Source: Neocallimastix lanati (nom. inval.) (taxonomy: Eukaryota; Neocallimastigomycota; Neocallimastigomycetes; Neocallimastigales; Neocallimastigaceae). From it: 64,000 bases of DNA. The position numbers and the translations under genes are program-made. Location of the stretch: positions 177,501 through 241,500 of the forward strand of contig JACVTC010000042.1 in assembly GCA_016946835.1 (NCBI GenBank), in the 5' to 3' direction. The first letter of the stretch is position 1. Every line of letters starts with the position of its first letter. Below, piece after piece: positions 12,519-25,165 of this stretch. The notes under the pieces are model-generated. The model saw nothing but the letters and a program-made list of their open reading frames with translations. It was not told the DNA's origin and did no database searches.

Positions 12519-12557
<39 letters not shown>

Positions 12558-13018
12558 TCCTATTATTAATTTTAAAAATCTTTAAAAAAAAAACCTCTCT
12601 TTAGTTATAATTCAATTAAAAAAATTAAAAATAATACTTTAAATTCCTAATTAAAAAAATATATATATATTATTCATCCTTAGCTAACTAGTTCTTAATA
12701 AACATTCTATTTTTAGTTTTTATTATATTTTTTAAAAAAAAGTAATATAAATATAAAAATAAAAAAAAAAAAAATAATAATTTAAAATTTATTAAATATA
12801 TATATATATATATTTGTGCTATTTATCTTCCACTACATTTTCTCCAAAGATTAAAATAAAATAAATTAGAATTAAAAAGTCCTAATTTTTAAAAAAAAAA
12901 AAAAAAGATAAAATAACAAAATAATAAAATTAAAATTAAAATAGAATAAATTTTATATAATAAATCTTAATTTCAAATATTAAATTTTTTATATATATAT
13001 ATAAATATATAAATAGTT

Positions 13019-13069
<51 letters not shown>

Positions 13070-13694
13070 ATTAAACTTTTTATTTATTTATTTTATTGAT
13101 TAATAAATATTTTTACAATTATTTTTCATTTTTTCCTTCGTTTTTTTTTTTTCTTTATTAATATAAATTTTTTTTATTTATTTTTACTTTTTCATTAATA
13201 TTCCTTTTAGTTTTTTTTTTCTTGAATTTTTTTTCTCGTTTATTTTTTCTTCCTTTGGTTATAAAATTTTTTTTTGACTATATTTATAGAAAACTTTCAA
13301 GTTTTCTTTTTTAAATTTAATTCATAATAATTTTAACATTTTTTTTTTAAAATGATAATAATAATAACATTTTAAAATATTAAAAAGAAGAAATGAAGTT
13401 AAAAAAAAAAGCTTAAATGATTATATTAAATTAATATTATATCAAAAAGTTTTTAATTTTATTAATGACGCTTTTTTTTTTTTAAATTCTTATTCTTTTT
13501 ATTCTTTTTATATTTTTTATCTTATTTTCGTTTCTTTTTTTTCTTCCTATTTTTCCAAAAAAAAAAAAAAAAAGAAAAAAAAAGAAAAAAGAAAAAAATA
13601 GTAAAGAATTAAAATTTAAAAAAAAAAAAAAATCATGAAATTAAAATTATTATGAGTTATACAATAAAATAAAATAAAATAAAATTTATTTGGC
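12270..13694. other. AT-rich spacer downstream of the esterase gene
   Basis: (TTA)n at about 12470-12555 and a T run of about 45 at 13021-13065. No coding sequence recognised. The esterase terminator and polyadenylation site must lie in the right-hand end, but no distinct signal stands out from the AT background. Confidence 0.6.
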
Positions 13695-15236
13695 TTATGG
13701 GAGTTTGAATTGCTTAAGGAAGTTCCATCCCATTCTACCGTCACCTTCTGAGTGACTACCACCGTTGATGGTACAGAGACCCACCTTAGCACCACCATTA
13801 CAGTTTTCATACATTTCACAGTTATTTCCTGGATTGTTTTGAACTGGTGAACCGGTACAGCCATTCATCTTAGCCCATTCCTTTAAGTTGTTTTTGGCAC
13901 CCATGAAAGTAATTGGCTTACCTTGAACGACTTGAGAGAGACCACCATTATACATAACAATTGGGTCTTGAGTACCACGGAAGTTAAGAATTGGGAATGG
14001 ACGAGCTGGCTTACATTTTCCAGCATCGACAACTTCCTTAGCAAGATCAAAGGCCGATGGAGCAGCAGCAGCAATGACATCAGCAAGGTAACAACCAGCA
14101 TAGTTAGACATACCACCACCCATAGAGAAACCGGCAGCGTAAATACGTTTTGGATCAACACAAGCCTTACTCGTAATTTCCTTAATAAAGTTACGAGTGA
14201 ATTGAACATCGTCAGCGTCAGTACAGCAGGGACCAACATTCCAAGCTTGACCCATTGGACCTTGAGCACCATCCATGAAGGCAACAATGGCACCATCACT
14301 AAGGGCAGCCTTAGCAGTTTGAGAACCACCTTCCCATTGAGAGGCACTACCACCAATTGGATGATAGTTAATGAGAAGTGGAGTAGCTTCATTTCCGGTG
14401 TAACCACTTGGGAATTTTACAATGACTTTACGACCATTGATTGTGAGGTTGGTGTTACTCTTAAGAGTCTTTCCAGAACAATCAATATTGCTGCTAGCAG
14501 CTGGAGTAGTATCATAGTTGGATGAACCACCTCCTTGATTACCTCCTTGGTCACCACCCCATGGCATACCACCACCTTGACCTCCGAATGGGTTACCTCC
14601 TTGGCCTCCAAATGGATTACCACCTTGGTCACCGCCCCATTGGCCTCCAAATGGGTTACCTCCTTGGTTACCACCTTGGTTACCCCATGGCATACCACCA
14701 CCTTGGCCTCCAAATGGATTACCTCCTTGGTTACCTCCTTGGTTACCCCATGGCATACCACCACCTTGGCCTCCAAATGGATTACCTCCTTGGTTACCTC
14801 CTTGATTACCCCATGGCATACCACCACCTTGACCTCCGAATGGATTACCTCCTTGGTCGCCGCCCCATGGCATACCACCACCTTGGCCTCCGAATGGATT
14901 ACCACCTTGGTTACCTCCTTGATTACCCCATGGCATACCACCACCTTGATCACCTCCCCATGGCATACCACCACCTTGGCCTCCAAATGGGTTACCACCT
15001 TGGTCACCACCCCATGGCATACCACCACCTTGGTTACTTGGTACTTCTTCTTCTTCAGTGCTCATACCACACCAGTCATCATTTTCAACCCCCCATTCAC
15101 CATCGTCATCCACATAGTAGACATCAGTGTTTTCCTTACTACAACAAGGCCAACCTAATCTTTCTGACCAGCATTCAGCTGAAGCCTTAGTAGTTAATAA
15201 TAAAGCAATAAGAGATAAAACAGAACAAGTTTTCAT
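13695..15236 (-). CDS. Secreted dockerin-bearing carbohydrate esterase (feruloyl/acetyl-xylan esterase type)
   Basis: Intronless gene of 513 residues. Residues 1-20 are a signal peptide ([20 protein letters not shown]). Residues 22-57 are a fungal CBM10-type dockerin ([22 protein letters not shown]), which would dock the enzyme into the extracellular fungal cellulosome. Residues 69-237 are a Gln/Gly/Asn/Pro/Trp linker of repeated QGGGMPWG and QGGNPFGG units. Residues about 253-513 are an alpha/beta-hydrolase of the CE1/LpqC-like esterase type: nucleophile Ser371 in [10 protein letters not shown], probable acid Asp424 in GTQDPIV, and His495 in GGSHSEGD complete a catalytic triad. Paired cysteines (e.g. 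337/338 in GPCCTDADD) fit a secreted fold. Architecture and linker recall the described Piromyces feruloyl esterase EstA, a comparison from memory. Likely action is removal of feruloyl or acetyl side groups from plant xylan; the exact ester substrate cannot be read from sequence. Codon use is less AT-biased than the surroundings. Confidence 0.95.
   Translation of the reverse strand: MKTCSVLSLIALLLTTKASAECWSERLGWPCCSKENTDVYYVDDDGEWGVENDDWCGMSTEEEEVPSNQGGGMPWGGDQGGNPFGGQGGGMPWGGDQGGGMPWGNQGGNQGGNPFGGQGGGMPWGGDQGGNPFGGQGGGMPWGNQGGNQGGNPFGGQGGGMPWGNQGGNQGGNPFGGQGGGMPWGNQGGNQGGNPFGGQWGGDQGGNPFGGQGGNPFGGQGGGMPWGGDQGGNQGGGSSNYDTTPAASSNIDCSGKTLKSNTNLTINGRKVIVKFPSGYTGNEATPLLINYHPIGGSASQWEGGSQTAKAALSDGAIVAFMDGAQGPMGQAWNVGPCCTDADDVQFTRNFIKEITSKACVDPKRIYAAGFSMGGGMSNYAGCYLADVIAAAAPSAFDLAKEVVDAGKCKPARPFPILNFRGTQDPIVMYNGGLSQVVQGKPITFMGAKNNLKEWAKMNGCTGSPVQNNPGNNCEMYENCNGGAKVGLCTINGGSHSEGDGRMGWNFLKQFKLP
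14526..15032 (-). repeat. Coding minisatellite of the esterase linker
   Basis: About 507 bp of in-frame tandem repeats encode alternating QGGGMPWG(G/N) and (N)QGGNPFGG units. The dominant higher-order period is 63 bp (21 residues), e.g. around residues 137-199, with shorter variants at both ends. Units differ by synonymous changes and whole-unit insertions, so length variation between alleles is expected. Confidence 0.9.
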
Positions 15237-18200
15237 CTTGACTTTACTTTTTAGTTTTTTATTTTTATTATTATTATTATTTATTAATTTTTTTTTTTTT
15301 AATGAAAAAAAACTTTTATTTTTATATATATATTTATAATATTATTTCTCAAAAATAAATGAATTATAGATATATATTTTATTCTTTTATACTTTATTTA
15401 AAATAATTTTATTTTATTTTATTTTATTATTTACACTTTACAATATTTTATTATATATTTTATTGAAAATAAAATATTAATAATAATTTATTTATTTACA
15501 ATATTTATATAACTTGAATGTTTGAGAAAAAGAAAAAAATTCAGTCTATTTATATAAAAAAAAAATAATAATAATACGATTTTTTTAGAATATAGATATA
15601 AATATTACTTATTAAAAATATTTATTTATTTATTTATCCATTTATATCTATATCCATATATATTTATTTATTTATTTTATAGAAATTAACTCTTATTGAA
15701 TTTATTAGTTTAATAGATTAAATGAATTAAAAAAAAAAAAAAAAAAAAAATTAAACAATGATCAACCTTAAAACTTATTATTATTTTAATGCCATTTTGG
15801 GAATTATATTAAATTATAGTCTATATATAGTATAGTAATCCATAATAACACATAAGAATAAATAAATGAGAATACATAAAAATAAATAAAAGAATAAATT
15901 ATAATGTAAGATAATAAATGTTAAGAAGAATACATTATTAAAATAAATTATTTTTTACATATATGTATATATATATTATAAAAAAAAAAAACAATTTTAA
16001 AGTAAAAAATTGAAAAGTTTACAAAAAAAAAAAATTAATATTACAAAAAAAAAAAAAATTAATATATATTTAATGAGTAATAAATGAATAAATGATTTTT
16101 TTTTTTTTTTTAAAAAAAATGAGAACCCTCTCTATATTACTTTATAATTAATAGAAAACGGAAAATAGTACATTGAAATTAGAAATGATTATTCTTTAAA
16201 ATAAGTTAATATAATAAAAATAAAATAAAAATAAAATAAAAATAAAATAAAAATAAAATAAAAATAAAATAAAAATAAAAATAAAAATAATAATTAAAAA
16301 TAAAATATATATAAATAGATAGACATATATGTAATATTGTAATATTTTATTCTTTCTTAATTTCTTTCTTGTCAATTAATTAAAATTAATTATTATATTT
16401 TTTTTAGTCATAATCAATATAATAGAAATTACATTGATCTATTCAAAATGAGATATTACAATAAAAAAAAATAATAGAAATCAAAAAAGAGATAAAAGAA
16501 ATTAATAAGATATAAAATAAGATATAAAATAAAATATAAAACATAAAAAAATTGAAATAATGAATAATAATAAATTTTAAATTTTAATTTTTAAATTTTT
16601 TAATTTAATATTAAAATTAAAATTGAAAAAAAAAAAAAAAAAAAAAGGATATATGAAATTAAAAAAATTTAATTTTTAATTAATTTCATCTGAATTACTC
16701 ATACCCTCCATAACATAACAATTATTAAATAATTAAATAATAATTGATAAAAAAAAAATTAGTAATAATTAATAAATAATAATATTAATAAATAATAAAT
16801 AGTGGATAATAATCAATAATTAATAATAATTAAATAATAATTAATAATAAAATCAAAATAAATTATAATAATTTATGAAATAAAATATAAAAAATATATA
16901 TATATTTATATATTTTAACATTTATTATATACTTACGGATGACTGCAGTCAAATATTAGGGGAGAAGTTTTATTATTTATGTATTTATTTTAAATTTTTA
17001 TTTTTCTTATGTTTTTTTTTTTTTTTTTTTTTTTTATGTTAATGAAATATCTTTTAAAATATATTTTATATATTTTATATAATTCATACACAATAAAAGA
17101 AAAATGAAGGAAGGTAGTTTGTAAATAATTATACTAAAATATAAAGTATTTTATGTATTCAATTAATTATAAAATTATTCTAGTTTAAAATATTTTTATA
17201 ATACCTATTAACTCTACATAAATATTTAATCATAATACATTATTTAATAAATATAAAATATATAAGATATTATAATTCTATAGAATGATAAAAAAAAATA
17301 ATAATAATTAAATATTTAAAAAAAAAAAAAAAATTTTAAAAAAATATAAATGAATCATAACATAGAAATTTAGAATGAATTTTAAAGTTTTTTTTATTAC
17401 ATTTATTTTTACATCACGTTTTATTATTCATATACACATGATCATTAATATTTAATTATTAACAATAAATTTATTTTAACATAAAATAATGATAATTTAC
17501 AATACATTTATGATAAATCATAAATTTATCTTATCATGTTAGTTTTAATATTACATTTTATTTTATCAAATCATTTTCATTATTCATAATTTATAAGTGG
17601 ATTTTTCATGTGATCAATACCTCATTTCATTTATTAATAATTAAAGTTTCAATTTGCATTTTATCATCATTTTTTAATTAATAAAAAAAAGTTTAATTAT
17701 TATAAAAAAAGAAATATAAATTTGACAAAAAAAAATTTTTTTTTCGTATCATAATATGTCCTTTTTTTATTTTTAGAGACAAAATTTTACTCTTTGTAAT
17801 GAGGAAGGCAGACAAAAAAAAAATGAAAAAAAATGAGAATAAGGGGAAAAAAAAATAAAAAAAAAAAGGAAAGATTATCTTTAATAGGAAAAAAATTTAA
17901 AATAAATAATTGAATAATAAATAATTGAATAATAAATAATAAATAATAAATAATTGAATAATAAAAAAATGAAATATAATTATTATAATTAAAGGTATTT
18001 TGTTAATAATTATTCTTATTAAAAAGAAATAAATATAATCACATAGAATAAGAATAGAAGAGAAAGATAACTTATTAATAAATACTCTTTTTATTATTTA
18101 TTATTTATTATTTATTAATTAATAAATACCCTTTTTATTATTCAATTATTTTATTATTCAATTAAATTTTTTTTTATTCATTTTTTTTTATTCATTTTTT

Positions 18201-18439
18201 TTTTTTTTTAATGAATCCAATTTTTTATTAATTAAATTAATTTACCGTTTTTTAAATCTTATTTTTAATTTTTTTAATTTTGCTCCCATTTTATTATCTT
18301 CATCTACGGATTTGTACTTTTTTAATATTTTTTTTATCTTTATTTGTATAATTTTTGTTTAAATAAATAAATAACAAAAAAATTTAATATAAAATTTAAT
18401 ATAAAAATCTTGGAAGTAATAAATTAAAAAAAAATGATT
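15237..18439. other. Long AT-rich stretch without recognisable genes
   Basis: The left end holds the esterase upstream region; no promoter motif stands out. An AAAATAAAAT-type array occupies about 16205-16290. Several inverted AT-rich patches (AATAATAAATAATTGAA and complements) lie at about 17905-18165. No RNA gene or coding exon could be supported. Confidence 0.6.
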
Positions 18440-18553
18440 TTGGAACAACTTCAAAAGTTTTAAATTCCAAAATTCTAAATGAAGAGGAGAACAATGGAAC
18501 ATTAAATTATTCATTGGATAATTTAATATAGAATAGAGAAAAAGTTTTACCCA

Positions 18554-18584
<31 letters not shown>

Positions 18585-18960
18585 TAAAAACTATAAAAAA
18601 GATATAATAAATTTATTAAAGTTTAACCCAATTATTTAAAGGTTTTTTAAATGTATTCAAATAGAACCATAAAATGCCTAAAGGATGCCCAATAACGGTG
18701 TCCAATGATGGCGAAATGATTGGAAAAAAAATTTATTATAAATTAATAGAATGGAAAATATTAATAAATAAAATTTTACAGTTAACCTACAAAATATAAT
18801 AAATAAAGTTTACCTTCAATTTTATTAGGATATGACAAATTTTTTATTTTTTTTTTTCTTTCATTGACTAAAACTTTATTTAATAGGAATAGTAACGATT
18901 TTGATTCATAATCGAAAAATACTTTGAAATATTATTCATTTCATTGAATAATAAAAAAAA
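18440..18960. other. Slightly less AT-rich patch, possible decayed coding sequence
   Basis: Around 18600-18720 composition is more mixed than in its neighbours (for example GCCCAATAACGGTGTCC), but no frame stays open or matches a family I recognise. It is most likely an old transposon or gene remnant. Confidence 0.25.
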
Positions 18961-20714
18961 TTAAAATAAAATAAAATAAAATAAAAAATTATAGAATAAT
19001 AATTTTAAATGTTACTAATAATTATATTAATTATATTTAATATTTAAAAAAAAAAATATAAACTAAAAAAAAAAAAAATTAATTTAATATTTAATTAATA
19101 TAATTAAAATTAAAAAAAAAAAAAAAAAAGAATTTAAAATAAATAAATTTATCTTATGATAAGAAAAATAATATTATGATTAAAGCATTATAATAGTCCG
19201 CATTATCGTAATAAATAATCATTTATATATTATGTATTATGTATTATTATTAGCAATATTTATTATTATCATGTATTATTTATTATTTATTTATTATTAA
19301 TTATTAATTCTTATTTTATTTTTATACTCTATTATATTTTATTATAATAATTATTTAAATAATTAAATTTTTATATTTTTAAAGTAAATGAAAAAAAAAT
19401 TATATTTTTTCAATTTTTTTTAATTTTTTAAAATATAAATAATTTTTGTTTTTTTATTAAGTAAAATCTGATTAAATACATTAAGAAATTATCTATCTAA
19501 ATGACATTCTTTATATATATATATATATATATATATTTCAGATCAATATTTGTGTTATACATGATTTATGCTATATTATATTTTATTACAGTAAGCACAT
19601 TCTTCATTCTTCATATTTCATTTATTCTATTCTAACCTTAAGCAAATAAATAAATAATTTATTAAATAAAAATAGAATTAGAGAAATAATGTCAGACTTT
19701 CTTTAAATAGTTATTAAATTAAAATATAAATATAAATAGGAATTACAATTTCATTTTTATCATAACACAAAAACAATATCAATAACAATATTAATAATAA
19801 TAAATAAAAAATATTAGTATTATTATTAAAATTAGTTATTAATATTATTAATTATTAATCTAATTTCTCCAGTAGAAATATTAATTTTTTAATACTATAT
19901 ATTTGTCTTATTATATTATTTAATTAATTATTAATATATTGATTTATTAATTTAATTTTTTTTTTTTTTTTTTTTTTTTAAAGAGTCATTTTACATAAAT
20001 ATATTTCATACATTATTTTTAATTCATGAACTAATATATTATATTTAAACTAATATACATTTAATGTATTATAAATTATTTATACAATTTATACTCTAAT
20101 TTTTATTTTTTTTCTATATATATTATTCTTTACTAAAAAAAAAATAAGCTGAAACCGATTTTAAATTTTAAATTATTTTTCATTATTTTCTATATTTCAC
20201 TTTTTTATAATATTATTTGTGAATATATTTATATTAACTTTTTTTTTATATATTTGAGTTAATTATTGTAAATATCTTAGATATATTTCTTTTCCATATA
20301 AATTTCTTACCCTTTTATGTATATTTTCTTTTGTGCTTATTTATTCATATTAAGTAGTGGATGTAGGCATCATTGAAAAATGGAATAAATAAAATGTTGG
20401 GATGATGTTTATGATGTCTTCATTGGACCTTATTTAAGAAGTAGAATTAGGTTTTCCTAATAGAATATTTTTTTCTATCTTTTCAATCATGAAATATTTA
20501 TGTTTCTAGAAGTAGAGATTTTTTCTCCATCTTTATTGTCTCAAGTGAACCCATCATCTGTTTAATATATATATATATTCAAATTATTTTGTCCTTTTTT
20601 TTTCACAGGTTATTTTTTTTTTCTTTACATCTTTTGTTGTTATTACTTAACAAATATTTAGTCAAAGATGTGGTACATTATATTTATTTTAAAATAGTAA
20701 TAATTTTTTTTTTT
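18961..20714. other. AT-rich spacer, nothing recognised
   Basis: Poly-A/T runs and AT microsatellites only, apart from a mixed-composition patch at about 20340-20560 in which no frame or family could be recognised. Confidence 0.55.
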
Positions 20715-20898
20715 GGAATTTTATTTCTGGTGACTTTTTCTAAATACTAAAAATTTTTTTTTGGAATTTTATTTCTGGTGACTTTTTCTAAATACTAAAA
20801 ATTTTTTTTTGGAATTTTATTTCTGGTGACTTTTTCTAAATACTAAAAATTTTTTTTTGGAATTTTATTTCTGGTGACTTTTTCTAAATAGTAAAAAA
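20715..20898. repeat. 48-bp tandem repeat, about four copies
   Basis: A 48-bp unit begins at 20715, 20763, 20811 and 20859, each starting GGAATTTTATTTCTGGTGAC and ending with CTAAATACTAAAAA plus a T run. The copies are essentially identical, so the array is young. The last copy diverges after CTAAATA. Confidence 0.9.
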
Positions 20899-21282
20899 AA
20901 TGGATATGAGGGGGCGTAGTAGTACATTTTATTAAATATAAAATTAAGGTAGGTAGAGAACAGACAGCATTTAAATTATATAAATTATAATTCCTATAAA
21001 TTATTTTTTTTTTTTAATTTTCAGTTCTATATATTATCATCTTGTTTTACCAATGACGTATATTTTTTTTTTCTTGTGAACCCTAGTATTAAAATGTTTC
21101 TATATATATATATATACATTTTTTTTTCTTTGAAGATACAAAGACTTCTTCTTGTAAAATTAAATATTTCTATCATTATCTTTTTTTTTTATTACTCTTT
21201 TTTTTTTTTTTTTTTTTACAATTTTAATAAATATTTAAAAAAAATAAAATTTTTATTGAATCCACCTTAGAATATTCTTTCT

Positions 21283-21319
<37 letters not shown>

Positions 21320-21723
21320 TTATTTTTATACAATATTAGAAAATTAGAAAAAATTGAAAAGAACAATAGTACCTTTTTTTATAATAATTATTTTTTTTTT
21401 TTTTTTTGATTTTAAATTTTTTTTTATTTTTTTAATTGTTAATATCTTTTTCTTTATAACCCCCCCTGTAATGGATTATAAGCATTAACTTTTAAAAGTC
21501 AATGAGGTTTAACAAAATTTTATTTTTAGTAAAATCATTAATTTAAGTATTTTTATTTATAAATAAATAATATTAAATGATAATTAAATAGAAATAATAT
21601 ATTTAAATGTATTTGTAAAAAAAAATAAATACATATATATTTTTATAATTAAATCGACGTATTAATCATTTTGAGTATTACAATTAACAAATAAATTTTT
21701 TTTTATAAAACATATATTATTGT
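20899..21723. other. AT-rich spacer; right part may hold a copia 5' LTR
   Basis: Mostly poly-T and AT repeats. The end (about 21600-21720, with ATAAATACATATATATT and AAATCGACGTATTAATCATT) resembles sequence near 28460-28510, so it may be a remnant LTR or leader of the copia relic that follows. Weak. Confidence 0.3.
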
Positions 21724-23260
21724 GTGTTTTGTTTGAAAGTGAGTAATTGTTTAAACAAAAAGTATTTGACAATAAGTAGTATTCATTTCAAAGAGAAGGA
21801 ATTGAATTTAATTTTTCAAAACTTAAATATTGATGAAGATATGATCAACCAACAACTACAACAACCTGTACCACCACTCAAAATAATTAACAACCCTTGG
21901 TTATTTTCAGGTAACAAAAGAGAATTGAATGGCTTCCTGGAAAGAATTAAATTAACGATCAATGCACATCCTCGAGGATTTATTAATGATACTACAAGAG
22001 TGTGAATTTTGTTATATCATATCAGAGTAGTAAGGCCTTGAATTGAGCTTCGTGTCTTCGTAGGAGCAATTATATTATTTTAAATAACTTTTACAATTTT
22101 TAATCGAACATAGAAGAAACTTTGAAAATCCCTTTTTTTGTGGCTGTAGTAGCTAATGGACAGTGATACATTGTTATAAATTATTCCAGCAATTCAAATA
22201 GCGTAAAGTTGAGAATTACCTAACGGAATTTTAAAAAATCAGTCAGTACTCGGACTTTATCGAATCCTCGAAAATTTTTTTTTATTGTCTATTAAAAATC
22301 TCCATTACAAAAGGAGAAAACATTTAGCTCTTGTCAACTCGAATTCAAATCATTATTAAATTTTATTTAGAGATGCCGTTAATATAGCCATTCTGGATAA
22401 CTATTCAAAATATAGTTGGGCACTTTACATAAAAAGAAAAAGTGAAACTTATAAATTTTTCATTATATGGTAGAATTAAATTAAAAAAAGCTTATTTGAT
22501 AAATAATATAAAATACATTAAAACTGATAATGGTACAGAGTTCTTCAATAATTTTAATGAGTTCTATGAAAATATTGGCATCATTCACAAATAAACAATA
22601 AGGAATAATACACAATAAAATGATGGAGTCAGAAGATTACACGAAGTTTCAATATCAAACGGTGACAGGATGATGAATGACGCCAAACTAAACCATAAAC
22701 TCTGAGAAGATGCTATTACTACAGCTAATTATATACATAATTAGAATAGATTACCAGATAAAGGTAATAATAAAATTCCATATGAAGTATTATTAAAAAT
22801 CATAAAGTCGATTATAATAAATGTTAGGTTTTTGGTTGGGAGGTGTTCTTTTATTTTCCCAAACAATTCCGAAAGAAGTTTGGCTACCCGATTCTTCCAG
22901 GTATCTTTTCTCGAATATGATAAAATAAACCACACTGCTTTCTTTTATGATATCAAAAATAATAAAATAGTATTAGTCTACCCAGTTGAAATCATGGAGG
23001 ACGAACCAGGAAATATGGGAGCCTCATCATCATCCCCAAATAATATGAACATTACCACTTACTATATAAACGAAGAAATAGACCATCTTGATATTGTAAA
23101 TGAAAATTCATATTTCAGTAACAATACAAATAATATATATTATGAATACACAAATATTTACAATATAATGATCAATATAATGATAACAATATTTAAAAAA
23201 AAAAAAATAAAAATTATTAAAACAAGAATAAATAATGATAATTTTGAATATTAATAATAA
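21724..23260 (+). pseudogene. Decayed Ty1/copia retrotransposon: gag start and integrase
   Basis: The left part encodes a gag-like start: PPLKIINNPWLFSGNKRELN and FLERIKLTINAHPRGF. Further on, an integrase core is readable through stops: AILDNYSKYSWALYIKRKSE near 22390, then KTDNGTEFFNNFNEFYE near 22520, with the DDE-type second aspartate, then TTANYIHN and PDKGNNKIPYEVLL near 22720-22790. The open stretch at 22832-23254 continues with the copia C-terminal integrase region (RCSFIFPNNSERSLATRFF, KINHTAFFYDIKNNKIVLVY). Protease was not found and reverse transcriptase is absent. Many in-frame stops show it is inactive. Confidence 0.8.
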
Positions 23261-23384
23261 TAATAATCTATATTAACAAGTTTTTTATATTTATTATGAT
23301 ATTATATAATATGATAATAATACCTATTTCGTAAAAAATTATTTAAAGATTTTAATTTAGTATTCAGAAAACAAAAAAAAAAAA

Positions 23385-23560
23385 AAAAAAATACATCATG
23401 TTTGCTAGTAATTTTTGCATTTCATCGTATTTCGTTTGACTCCTACTCCCACAATACTCCCACAATATTCGGAGAAAGTACCACAGTTGCCATATTTAGA
23501 GCAAAATTTTCCACCTTCCCACAATTCATACTTTTTGATCCACATCAATCTGAAGCAAAA
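23385..23560 (-). pseudogene. Fragment of a CBM18 (hevein-like) chitin-binding domain
   Basis: On the minus strand a short frame reads GGKFCSKYGNCGTFSEYCGS, the cysteine-rich heart of a type-1 chitin-binding domain (C-S-K-Y-G-x-C-G-T-x-S-E-Y-C). It is followed by GVGVKRN and stops soon after. No flanking exons or signal peptide are visible; it is probably a gene fragment left in a transposon-rich region. Confidence 0.6.
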
Positions 23561-23564
23561 TTTA

Positions 23565-25165
23565 TTTATTAATGTATGGTGCTTTTATTGTTAGGATGGA
23601 CTTAAACGCAATCTAATAAAAGGGAAGTTATTTGAAATATTTTTATTTTTTTTTGTTATAAAAATAAGTTTTTATTAATATATAATAATTTTAAAACAAT
23701 ATTTAATTAACCGATGTAATATTTCAAATTTCTTTTAAGTTAATTAAATAAAAGCATAAAGAAAAAAAATGTTTTCATTCGTGAAGTTCTTACTATTTAT
23801 ATTTTTAAATGGAAAAAAAAAACAGCTTCAACATGTAATAATAATATTAAAGAAATTATTTAAAAATATGTATGTAATCATTAATAATGCAAAATTTCTA
23901 AGAAAATAGATTTTAATTGATGAAAAATGAATTTTATAGAAATAGAATAAAATAATTATTTTAAAAAAAAAAATATAAGAATTTCTAAATTCATTTCAGC
24001 TGAATTACAAACCGAAAGAATTTTTTAACTTTCCATAATCTACATAGAAAACATTATTAAAGAAGTGATATAAAACGTAAATAAAAACTTTAATTATTAA
24101 TAAATTATTTTATTAATAATTACATAAAAATAAATTAATAAATCATTTGCAAATTCGTGACATAAATAAAACGTGATCGAAAATAACGTGAGAAAATTAA
24201 AATTATGTAAAGACATAAAATTATGAAAAAACATAAAAATTAATGTAAACATAAAATTTATTACATAAATTTTATGTTATGTTAAAATTGAAATAATTTA
24301 TAAATTTCTTTTTATTATTTTTATTATTTTTATATTAATATTTTATTTTATTATATTTTTAATTATTTTAATAATTATTATTTTATATTAATATTTTATT
24401 AATTATAATAAATTTATATTTTTATTAATAGTTACTCTAAGAGAATTAATTAATTAATTAAATAGTTTATTATGAATTTCAAATATAAAAACAAGAATAA
24501 TTCTTTATAATTATTCTTTGCAGCACAATTTTATGCCAAATTTATATTATAATTATTTTATATTTTCGAATAATAAATACATGTATTAATAAATTTTATA
24601 ATTATTTTTAAATAAATAAATAAATTTTATAATTAAATAACAATTTTATAAAACTTCTCCCAACAAGAGAACTTGAACCAAAGGCGTACTTTATCAGAAG
24701 TCATTATCAATAATTACTAAAATAATTTTTTTTTTTTTTTTTTTTTTTTTTGTAAAATGGGTAATGTATGTCTCATTATTAAAATAAAAAAATCTTTTTC
24801 TTTAATCATACGCCACACATTATAACGTACGCGCCACTACAATAAAATAAATGGACATAATTAGAATAGTTCAGCCATTCGTATTTTTATATTATGTCCA
24901 ATTTAAAATGAAATATTATAAAAATAAATTAATATTTCAAAGAATTAAAAAACATCTCTCTTTTTTCTTTTTTCTTTTTTTTTTTTCCAATTTTACTTCT
25001 CAATAAAAAGATCAATTTTTGAAAAGTCTACCTATTAGAAATAGAAGAAACAATAATCTGTCCATTAAGGACATGAATACTACTAAATATAAAGAAGCTT
25101 AAAGAATTAATTAAAATTAATTTTTAAATTACTATCACTAATAAAACAAAATACTAAATAAAAGT
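23565..25165. other. AT-rich spacer, nothing coding recognised
   Basis: Contains ATAAATT/AATTTAT inverted patches around 24170-24290 and a T run of about 28 at 24728-24751. No gene seen. Confidence 0.5.

Noticed and set aside
13923-15190. Long open frames on the plus strand and other minus frames over the esterase
   Set aside because: They are antisense or out-of-frame readings of the repetitive linker and catalytic domain; the minus-strand 513-residue frame has signal peptide, dockerin and triad.
22741-22935. Minus-strand ORF over the copia integrase
   Set aside because: Antisense to clearly recognisable integrase coding sequence.
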